Origin: Spirochaetaceae bacterium
Lineage (GTDB): Bacteria > Spirochaetota > Spirochaetia > Treponematales > Breznakiellaceae
Direction: 5' to 3'
DNA length: 7,763 bases
Assembly (NCBI GenBank): GCA_031269165.1
Contig: JAISZQ010000324.1
Span: 1-7,763 of the forward strand
Below the pieces are notes generated by a model. The model did no database searches and had not been told where the DNA came from. It saw only the letters and a list, made by a program, of their open reading frames with translations. Of the stretch, positions 1-4,845 are shown piece after piece. A program made the translations under genes and the position numbers. Every line of letters begins with the position of its first letter. Position 1 is the stretch's first letter.

Positions 1-246
1 AACGTGCGGACGGGAAGGAAGGCGCATCTTTGGGGGGAGCGGTACTGGTCGGAGATTCTGGCGGGGGAGCCGCCGCCTGAAGCGGAAGAGGTTGACTGGG
101 ATGCGGTTGTGGCGGAGGCAAAGACACCAATCCCGGAGGTAATGGCCTACGCGCTGAGTTGGGACAGCCTAAGGACGGGGGTCTGGGAGGCGAAAACGAG
201 TTTTTCGCCGAAAAACCAGCCTAATCCGGCGTTTCCGCCCGGTTAA
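1..246 (+). pseudogene. 3' fragment of a Y1/REP-associated (IS200-like) transposase-like ORF, entering from the left edge
   Basis: The frame is open from the first base (Asn-Val-Arg-Thr-Gly...) to a TAA at 244-246, so the window holds only the last 81 codons of a longer ORF. The stretch KAHLWGERYWSEIL resembles the 'GHLWQGRYKSILV' segment that follows the catalytic HUH region in Y1/REP-associated tyrosine transposases, which act on single-stranded hairpin DNA. This is recalled family knowledge, not an alignment. After that segment the usual helix with 'YIxxNPVRAGLV' is missing. In its place are an acidic/proline tract (GEPPPEAEEVDWDAVVAEA) and a low-complexity tail ending AFPPG. This may be a clade-specific C-terminus or decay; I cannot tell which without the 5' part. 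The stop codon lies inside a strong palindrome and several more palindromes follow, as expected near such transposases. It is the only plus-strand coding signal in the window. Confidence 0.4.
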
Positions 247-280
247 TCGGGGGCAAAGCCCCCGATTAACGGCAAAAACG
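230..280. repeat. Long hairpin with perfect 13-bp core over the transposase-like stop codon
   Basis: GTTAATCGGGGGC at 242-254 and its exact complement at 258-270 are separated by AAA. Outside the core, CGTTT (230-234) can pair with AAACG (276-280), and GCC with GGC, through small bulges. The TAA of the upstream ORF lies in the left arm. There is no T-run on either side, so it is a poor intrinsic terminator. A transposon-end or REP-type hairpin is a better guess. Confidence 0.75.
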
Positions 281-394
281 ACGTTACAAACAGCCTCGGT
301 GTCCCCGCCCCAAAACGGCCTCAAGAGAAGTCTGCCCTCTGCCACAACGCGAGATTTTGGAACAGCCGTACAGCCTCTATCCACAGTTTGAATC

Positions 395-480
395 GTGTCG
401 GGACACTAGGCTAGTCGGCAACCCCCGAAGGCATCCCAAAGGATGCCCCGCCCCCGGATCACGGCGGCGGCAATTTGCCG
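395..480. repeat. Cluster of four short palindromes
   Basis: Within 86 bases there are GTGTC-gg-GACAC (395-406), ACTAG-g-CTAGT (405-415), GGCATCC-caaa-GGATGCC (430-447) and CGGCAA-t-TTGCCG (468-480). None is followed by a U-tract on either strand. No coding sequence is credible here. With the larger hairpins on either side, the 247-619 gap is best described as a palindrome-rich noncoding tract next to a transposase-like fragment. Confidence 0.6.
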
Positions 481-483
481 TTA

Positions 484-552
484 GCGGGCGAAGCAATCCA
501 GACGAGGCATATCCTCCCGCTGGATTGCTTCGCTCCGCTCACAATGACGCTT
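484..552. repeat. Inverted-repeat element with GGATTGCTTCGC motif
   Basis: GCGAAGCAATCCAG at 488-501 and its exact complement at 520-533 enclose an 18-nt loop. Extending outward, GCGG (484-487) pairs with CCGC (535-538) past a single bulged T, giving 18 bp per arm. The right arm continues as CGCTCCGCTCACAATGACGC. The combination 'GGATTGCTTCGCtccgctcGCAATGACG' is a dispersed repeat motif I recognise from many unrelated bacterial genomes, where it behaves as a REP/MITE-like element. The copy here has CACAATGACG. Confidence 0.65.
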
Positions 553-619
553 CTCTTAACGCGGGTTTTTTGAAACGGGCTTCTTTGTCCGTCATCAAGG
601 CTTGCGAATCAGCGCAACC

Positions 620-1285
620 TTAACCCCAAGTCCATCCCTTTTTACCCGCGCCTATTTCAAAATGATATTTTGCGATACCAAGATCAAGTTTTGTATAAAA
701 GCCGGAACCGGCAACCGCCTTGACGGTATTTTCGTTCAATTCAAAGCGGAATTTTTGCTGGTTCATTGCGGTGGGCGCCAATCGAGCCGCTTCCACGCCT
801 TTCCGAAACCAATCAGGCATCGTGCCGTTCACAGAACATAACGCTTCAACGGGTTTTGTTTTATGAGAAACGCCGTTCGTCTCGCCAAAACCAATGGCAA
901 TGACGAGCAACAGCTTTTCACCGGCATTTATTGTGGCGGCAGTCTTGCTCTTACGGTACGTCGCCCCAACCCAACACGTATTCAATCCAAGTTGCTGGGC
1001 CTTTAACACCACGGTCTCGCCATAATAACCCGCTTTTTCTTCAAAACGATCGCCTTTTTTCCCCACTATCGCGACATAATTTTTTACTTTTTGAAAATTG
1101 CCGTACTTTGCCATAAAACCGGAAAATGATTGTGGCTCATTCAGGCACAGCTGAATATGCAAGGCGCCGTTCACGTTACACTCGTCAATGGTTTTCTGTA
1201 ATTGCTCAAGGAGTTCTCCCTCGATTTCCCGATCCGTGTAACTTCGCACCGAATGCCGTGCGGTAATCGCTTCTAATATATCCAT
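620..1285 (-). CDS. Nitroreductase-family flavoprotein (TM1586-like)
   Basis: This 221-residue protein has the N-terminal RHSVRSYTDREI (residues 10-21) that binds the FMN phosphate in nitroreductase-fold enzymes. The middle stretch YYGETVVLKAQQLGLNTCWVG (88-107) packs against the flavin. A second half, DWFRKGVEAARLAPTAMNQQKFRF (158-181), repeats the basic-then-'APTAMNQQ' pattern of the family. A single chain carrying both halves matches the TM1586-like nitroreductases. The expected role is NAD(P)H-dependent, FMN-linked reduction in the cytoplasm; the substrate cannot be read from sequence. The ATG is well supported: AGGAG lies 8 nt upstream, and a perfect -35 box is further up. It starts 57 bases beyond the glycosidase stop, on the same strand. 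Sampled GC is near 42%, lower than the glycosidase, which hints at a different origin. No signal peptide or membrane segment is visible. I am sure of the superfamily but not of the reaction. Confidence 0.85.
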   Translation of the reverse strand: MDILEAITARHSVRSYTDREIEGELLEQLQKTIDECNVNGALHIQLCLNEPQSFSGFMAKYGNFQKVKNYVAIVGKKGDRFEEKAGYYGETVVLKAQQLGLNTCWVGATYRKSKTAATINAGEKLLLVIAIGFGETNGVSHKTKPVEALCSVNGTMPDWFRKGVEAARLAPTAMNQQKFRFELNENTVKAVAGSGFYTKLDLGIAKYHFEIGAGKKGWTWG

Positions 1286-1305
1286 ATATAGTTCTCCTCT
1301 TGTTC

Positions 1306-1334
1306 AGACTACGCCCTTCTTTTCGTTTTGTCAA
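1306..1334 (-). promoter_or_regulatory. Sigma-70-like promoter for the nitroreductase gene
   Basis: On the minus strand a perfect TTGACA (1329-1334) is followed, after 17 nt, by TAGTCT (1306-1311). The -10 matches the consensus at only three of six positions. It lies in the short gap after the glycosidase stop and upstream of the AGGAG ribosome site (about 1293-1297). Confidence 0.45.
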
Positions 1335-1342
1335 TTCGTGCG

Positions 1343-3517
1343 TCAGGGAGAAGGGAGGATGCCCTCGTAGCGCACCTGCCAGCGTCCGTTTTCGGGGAAG
1401 CCGGGGAGCGGGCCGCTGCCGTCGTATCCGGCGGTCATCATCGCCGTTGCCAAGAGGAGGCCGCCGTTGCCGGGCAGGTAAAGCGGCAAGTCGCTTGCAC
1501 CGGCCTGTTGGTTGTGGCCGTTGGCGAGATAGGTGTTTTTGGGGCTGTCCATGAGCAAGAGCCCTACCGCGTCCTCTCTCCGGCCGAGGCGGCAAGCCGT
1601 CATCGCCATCATCGGGAAGTCCCAGCCCCAGAGTGAGTTCCAGTTCCAGTCTTTCAGTACGCGGTCAAGCGTCGCGTTCATCACCGCGTCATCAATGCCC
1701 GCGCTTCCCGCGTTTCCGGGCAACACGCCCTTCATCATCAGCATGGAGGGGTGGTCGGTGTTGAAGCGGGTAAAGGTGTCCGGGCAGTGTTCGTGGGCAA
1801 GGTAAAGGCCGTCCTTCACGCTCACGGCGGGCGGGGCGAGCGTCGCGGCGGCCTCGGCCCAGTCGGTGCGGGGACGTTCGCCTAGGCGCGTGAGCCAGAC
1901 GTTGGCTTGACGCAAGCCCCAGCGGAAATAGGCCGTCTCGAAGGCGGGGTTCAGCACGGTGCGCGGGTCAAAGCGTTCCTGCACGGGGATGAGGGGCGGA
2001 CCGAGCACATATCGGCCGCCGTTCCGGTCATCGTCCCCATGGAGAAAATCGAACATGAAGGCGGCGGTTTCGACAACAACAGCGCGGTATTCGCGGAGAA
2101 AGGCGGCTTTGTTCGCTTTTTCATCGGGCGGGAACGCGCGGTAGCACAACTCGGCAAGGAAAAGCGGGTGGGGCTGTTGCCAGACGAGGAGGACGGCGAT
2201 TGAAGAGGGCGTGTTGCAGCCTGAGTCGTCGCACATCTTGGGCCAGCGAGCCCCCGCATATCCTTGGGAAGTGGCAATCTCGCGGGCGCGGGGCAAGAAG
2301 CGTTTGTAGAGGGCAAGGCTCTTCCTGAGTTCGGCGGCGCGTCCCCAGAGCGCGAAATGGGCCTGATGCCAGCAGTGCATCTCCAGATGAAACTTGCCGT
2401 ACCAACTGTTCATCGTGAGGCCCGTCTCGGCGGGGACGAGCGTCCCCCGGCTCTGAATGGCGGTGAGATACTGGGAGAGCACGATGCGCCGTTCAAGTTC
2501 ACCCGCACGGCTGTCGGTTGAACCGCCGAGGTCAACAGCCCCGCCTTCGTTCCAGTACTGCGCCCAAAACGCCGCGCACGCCGCACGGGCATTATCAAAA
2601 CCGCTCAGGCCGAGACGCGCCGCATCAAAACCGGGCGGGGTTTTCCCCGATGCGCCGTCCCCCGTACCGTTCCCCAGAACGTCACGCAAAGCGGGATCGC
2701 CCGCCGTGAAATGTACCGCAAACGTAAGATTCTCCGCGCTACCGCTCAGGGTAAGCGTATGGATGCCGTCAAACGAGGCGGATACGCCCTCGCCCAGCGT
2801 GACGGTTACCCCATAGACGGTCGTGTCCATCACGCGCCGCAACACAAGGCAACGATCATTTTGTACTATAATAGACGTGGTGTGCAGACGGGGCGCGGCA
2901 AAGGTTCCGGCGGCCTTCTTGTGGCTGCCGTAGGGAAAGGCGATAACGACCCGAAGCATTCCCGCCCGGACAAGCGGAGAGGTTACCCGCACATGAAGCG
3001 CGTCCTTGTCCGGCGCGGCAAATGTTTCCACCGCCGCCTCTTTCCCCGTGCCGGAACCCCCGAGGGAAAACACGGAAGACAAAACGCCTTCCCAGAGCGA
3101 CAGCCTCTGCCTCACCGGAATCCACGCCGCCCCCGCCGCAGCCCCGGTGTCAAAACCAATCCGTGCCAGATTAAACTTATGCGCGTTGTGCCTGAGCCCC
3201 TTGAACAGAGTCTCCTGTCCCGCATCGCTCACCGCATACCCGACATCCCGGCCCCACGTGTCAAACGGCTCAAGCCGGAGCCCGCGATCATCCGCCGGAG
3301 CGTCCGCGTAACGGTGCCAGCCCCACTCCGCCATCGTGCACAGCGGAAACGCGGCCCCCTCCTCCGCAAAAGTCTGCAAGCCGGTAAAATCGGCGGTAAA
3401 ACAAAACGCCCCGTTCCCCACCGAAAGCGGCGCATCCCGCGATGGGGAAACAGCACCCCCATAGACCGGATCATGCCGCGAAACAAGCCCCCGGCGATCA
3501 ATAATCGCTTCCCGCAT
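1343..3517 (-). CDS. Six-hairpin ((alpha/alpha)6-barrel) glycosidase-like protein
   Basis: The protein is about 724 residues from the chosen start, or 727 from the in-frame ATG at 3524-3526; numbering here uses the 727 form. The N-terminal half (about 30-290, with LSVGNGAFCFTADFTGLQTF) looks like the beta-sandwich that precedes the barrel in GH65-like enzymes. The C-terminal half (about 340-705) is helical and carries conserved-looking blocks rich in Trp, His and acids: NSWYGKFHLEMHCWHQAHF (373-391), RWPKMCDDSGCNTPSSIAV (427-445), NPAFETAYFRWGL (526-538), WNWNSLWGWDFPM (627-639) and LPLYLPGNGGLLL (680-692). Glu382 and Glu530 are candidate catalytic acids by position only. No signal peptide is visible, so it should act in the cytoplasm on imported oligosaccharides. 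I cannot assign a CAZy family or substrate. Neither ATG has a Shine-Dalgarno site. I chose 3517 because the predicted -10 box overlaps the earlier ATG and would place the transcript start at about 3518. GC is about 65%. Confidence 0.8.
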   Translation of the reverse strand: MREAIIDRRGLVSRHDPVYGGAVSPSRDAPLSVGNGAFCFTADFTGLQTFAEEGAAFPLCTMAEWGWHRYADAPADDRGLRLEPFDTWGRDVGYAVSDAGQETLFKGLRHNAHKFNLARIGFDTGAAAGAAWIPVRQRLSLWEGVLSSVFSLGGSGTGKEAAVETFAAPDKDALHVRVTSPLVRAGMLRVVIAFPYGSHKKAAGTFAAPRLHTTSIIVQNDRCLVLRRVMDTTVYGVTVTLGEGVSASFDGIHTLTLSGSAENLTFAVHFTAGDPALRDVLGNGTGDGASGKTPPGFDAARLGLSGFDNARAACAAFWAQYWNEGGAVDLGGSTDSRAGELERRIVLSQYLTAIQSRGTLVPAETGLTMNSWYGKFHLEMHCWHQAHFALWGRAAELRKSLALYKRFLPRAREIATSQGYAGARWPKMCDDSGCNTPSSIAVLLVWQQPHPLFLAELCYRAFPPDEKANKAAFLREYRAVVVETAAFMFDFLHGDDDRNGGRYVLGPPLIPVQERFDPRTVLNPAFETAYFRWGLRQANVWLTRLGERPRTDWAEAAATLAPPAVSVKDGLYLAHEHCPDTFTRFNTDHPSMLMMKGVLPGNAGSAGIDDAVMNATLDRVLKDWNWNSLWGWDFPMMAMTACRLGRREDAVGLLLMDSPKNTYLANGHNQQAGASDLPLYLPGNGGLLLATAMMTAGYDGSGPLPGFPENGRWQVRYEGILPSP

Positions 3518-3524
3518 AGCCGTC

Positions 3525-3554
3525 ATTATCGCCGTTGCCGCCGCTCTCTGTCAA
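3525..3554 (-). promoter_or_regulatory. Sigma-70-like promoter abutting the glycosidase start codon
   Basis: A perfect TTGACA (3549-3554) and GATAAT (3525-3530, five of six matches) are 18 nt apart on the minus strand. The expected +1 is near 3518, immediately before the ATG at 3515-3517. No ribosome-binding sequence precedes the gene, so a leaderless transcript is predicted. Confidence 0.5.
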
Positions 3555-3567
3555 TTCCCAAAGATTA

Positions 3568-3664
3568 CACACGCAGATTTTTCGTTGTTTGTCCGCGAAT
3601 ACGTGCTGATGGGTATGTGTTATTCGTAACGCTCTCTATGGCGCTTATTCGCGTCCATTCGCGG
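3568..3664. repeat. Dispersed CGCGAAT-type repeat, copy A, with inverted ends
   Basis: The left part reads CACACGCAGATTTTT (3568-3582), then GTCCGCGAATACG and GCTGATGGGTAT. The same words recur at 7696-7763. The right end carries ATTCGCGTCCATTCGCGG (3647-3664), which is the same CCGCGAAT unit in inverse orientation. CCGCGAAT at 3593-3600 is the exact complement of 3657-3664. The element is therefore bounded by inverted CCGCGAAT units about 55 bases apart. No ORF fits here. It occupies the gap between the glycosidase and the GNAT gene. Confidence 0.7.
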
Positions 3665-3743
3665 GGCTAAACAGAGGGGGCTTGCGGGGAGAGCATAAGT
3701 CTATCACGGAAACCCCCTTATTCGCCTTTGGGGTTACATTCGT

Positions 3744-3778
3744 TTTATGGTAAGGGGTTGTCTCCAACTAACCATAAA
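3744..3778. repeat. Nested hairpin at the 3' end of the GNAT gene
   Basis: TTTATGGT (3744-3751) pairs exactly with ACCATAAA (3771-3778). Inside it GTTG (3757-3760) pairs with CAAC (3765-3768) across a TCTC loop. The GNAT stop codon (3768-3770) is within the structure. There is no U-tract on the minus side, so it may protect the 3' end or slow polymerase rather than be a standard terminator. Confidence 0.5.
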
Positions 3779-4328
3779 TATCTTTCCTCATGCTGATCGT
3801 CTTGCGGTTTTTACCGGACAATTCGGCGTTTAGGATAAAGCCATTTTTTTTGTAAAAAGCCAGGACGCCTTCGTTATGTTCAATATCGGCATCTACGGTA
3901 AGGAAGCGGGCAGCGCAGTAGTCGTCATTGCAGACCAAGGCTTTCCCTATCGCGGCTTCTATCATAAATGAGCCAATGCCCTTGTACTTTTCCGAAGAAC
4001 CGCAGTCAACGGCCAGTTTCGCTATTTTCATCGCGGGGATTGTTTTGAAAGGGTAGTTAAGGTTATGGAGTTCCTTTTCAGTAAATGATAGCTTTATCGC
4101 GTCCATGACAAGCGACATATATGCGGCAATTTTACCCGTTGACCGTTCCCGCAACAGCCATGTTTTTGCGATGTGGTCTTTTTGAGAACGGGAAGCATCC
4201 TGAAACAGCCACTCATTGTATTCGTTTATTGGACAACTAAAGATAACAGCCGTTTTCTCATGATCAAAAGGTTCAAGAAAAAAATATTTTTCTGCATTGT
4301 CCGCAGTTATCCTGACCCGTTTGCTCAC
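3768..4328 (-). CDS. GNAT-family N-acetyltransferase, possible toxin of a two-gene module
   Basis: With the GTG start this is 186 residues. The acetyl-CoA signature is at about 111-119 (SSEKYKGIG, the R/Q/K-x-x-G-x-G/A loop), preceded by the strand KIAKLAVD. Near the C-terminus FYKKNGF (about 158-164) is the usual GNAT motif, whose tyrosine acts as general acid in toxin-type members such as TacT and AtaT. The layout 'AMKIAKLAVD...GIGSFMIEAAIGKAL...FLTVDA...FYKKNGF' resembles the toxin GNATs that acetylate aminoacyl-tRNA; that is a resemblance, not proof. I chose GTG (4326-4328) because it overlaps the preceding gene's TGA as GTGA, a standard coupled junction. A TTG two codons earlier (4332-4334) is the alternative. 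Neither has a good ribosome site of its own, so coupling is likely. Sampled GC of about 40% differs from the neighbours. A housekeeping acetyltransferase remains possible. Confidence 0.8.
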   Translation of the reverse strand: MSKRVRITADNAEKYFFLEPFDHEKTAVIFSCPINEYNEWLFQDASRSQKDHIAKTWLLRERSTGKIAAYMSLVMDAIKLSFTEKELHNLNYPFKTIPAMKIAKLAVDCGSSEKYKGIGSFMIEAAIGKALVCNDDYCAARFLTVDADIEHNEGVLAFYKKNGFILNAELSGKNRKTISMRKDIYG

Positions 4329-4480
4329 TTGCAAGTCATTCTTTCGATAGTTTTCTTAAGTTTCTCGTGCCGCCGATATACCGAAGCGGGTATGGGTTTG
4401 CGGATCTGCTCAATCACTTGACGGGCGATATTCTTGTCTTTTATTTCCGTGGGCTGCACGGGTTTCACTTTGGTTGCCAT
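4325..4480 (-). CDS. Small basic protein (51 aa) coupled to the GNAT gene, candidate antitoxin
   Basis: The ORF starts at ATG 4478-4480, with GAGGT 6 to 7 nt upstream, and ends at TGA 4325-4327, inside the GTGA overlap with the GNAT gene. The product begins MATKVKPVQPTEIKDKNIA. It continues with an extended helical, strongly charged segment (RQVIEQIRKPIPASVYRRH, then EKLKKTIERMTCK) broken by a Pro-x-Pro. I do not recognise the family. It does not read as the ribbon-helix-helix DUF1778 protein that normally precedes GNAT toxins, and at 51 residues it is shorter. The position, good ribosome site, 4-nt overlap and shared AT-rich composition argue that it is a real partner of the GNAT. A coupled leader peptide is the alternative. 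Confidence 0.6.
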   Translation of the reverse strand: MATKVKPVQPTEIKDKNIARQVIEQIRKPIPASVYRRHEKLKKTIERMTCK

Positions 4481-4514
4481 TTCGTTACCTCAATCAGCGT
4501 TTTCTTAAGCCGAT

Positions 4515-4586
4515 AGGCGCCGGGCGGAATCGAACCGCCGCATAAAGGTTTTGCAGACCTCTCCCTTACCGCTTGGGCACGGCGCC
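4515..4586 (-). tRNA. tRNA-Cys (anticodon GCA)
   Basis: All four arms fold on the minus strand. The acceptor is GGCGCCG (4580-4586) with CGGCGCC (4516-4522), and the D-stem is CCC/GGG around AAGCGGUAA. The anticodon stem GAGGU/ACCUU holds loop CUGCAAA, with GCA at 4552-4554. The variable loop has 5 nt, and the T-arm is GGCGG-UUCGAUU-CCGCC (4523-4539). The discriminator base is U73 (4515), the hallmark identity base of tRNA-Cys. The length is 72 nt and CCA is not encoded, so it must be added after processing. It has its own promoter, and the GNAT module starts 34 nt beyond its 3' end. Confidence 0.97.
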
Positions 4587-4627
4587 ATAAGCAAAACATC
4601 AAAGAGGTTTTACTTCTTCTGGACAAC

Positions 4628-4656
4628 ATACTATTCAGTTGATAAAATTTTGTCAA
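4628..4656 (-). promoter_or_regulatory. Sigma-70-like promoter of tRNA-Cys
   Basis: A perfect TTGACA (4651-4656) and TAGTAT (4628-4633, four of six matches) are separated by 17 nt. The predicted +1 is near 4621, giving a leader of about 35 nt that would be removed when the tRNA is matured. It may also drive the downstream small gene and GNAT, because no promoter is visible between the tRNA and them. Confidence 0.65.
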
Positions 4657-4675
4657 GGGGGGTACTGGTTGCTCT

Positions 4676-4730
4676 GCCGGGGAACCGTCTGCGTTCTGCC
4701 TGTGCCGGAGCAGGGTACGCTGCCCCCGGC
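4676..4730. repeat. Interrupted long palindrome between atpA and tRNA-Cys
   Basis: GCCGGGG (4676-4682) pairs exactly with CCCCGGC (4724-4730). Inside, GCGT (4691-4694) pairs with ACGC (4717-4720), and CCTG (4699-4702) with CAGG (4711-4714), around an 8-nt loop. The three stems are collinear and form one elongated imperfect hairpin. No U-tract follows on either strand and no gene fits in this gap. Confidence 0.4.
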
Positions 4731-4804
4731 GTGCCGTCTGCCGATACGATAACAAAACAGTCCCTGTAAGACGGTGCTCACCCGGCGTATCGACACGCTA
4801 TCTT

Positions 4805-4826
4805 ATAAAACAAGGCATTACCCTTG
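4805..4826 (-). terminator. Probable intrinsic terminator after subunit A
   Basis: On the minus strand CAAGG (4826-4822), a 6-nt loop and CCTTG (4815-4811) are followed by TTTTAT. It begins about 20 nt beyond the stop of the ATPase A gene. The stem is only 5 bp, so it is a weak to moderate terminator, but its position marks the end of the ATPase operon. Confidence 0.5.
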
Positions 4827-4845
4827 CCAAACGGCACGAACGCTA

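Noticed and set aside
560..622. Intrinsic terminator after the nitroreductase gene
   Set aside because: The GGTTGCG/CGCAAGCC stem has a bulge and is followed by only two T residues before GATGACGG.
357..623. 88-codon plus-strand open frame in the left gap
   Set aside because: It crosses several palindromes and the dispersed repeat; no ribosome site and no protein-like pattern are visible.
2711..3670. 319-codon open frame on the plus strand
   Set aside because: It is antisense to the glycosidase, with an Arg/Pro/Lys-rich low-complexity product and no recognisable motif; it runs through the noncoding repeat at 3568-3664.
4465..4755. 96-codon minus-strand open frame
   Set aside because: It reads straight through tRNA-Cys and its promoter, so it cannot be a gene.
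4741..4791. CGATACG...CGTATCG inverted repeat as operator or terminator
   Set aside because: Only 7 bp per arm with a 37-nt loop, and no U-tract; chance is likely.
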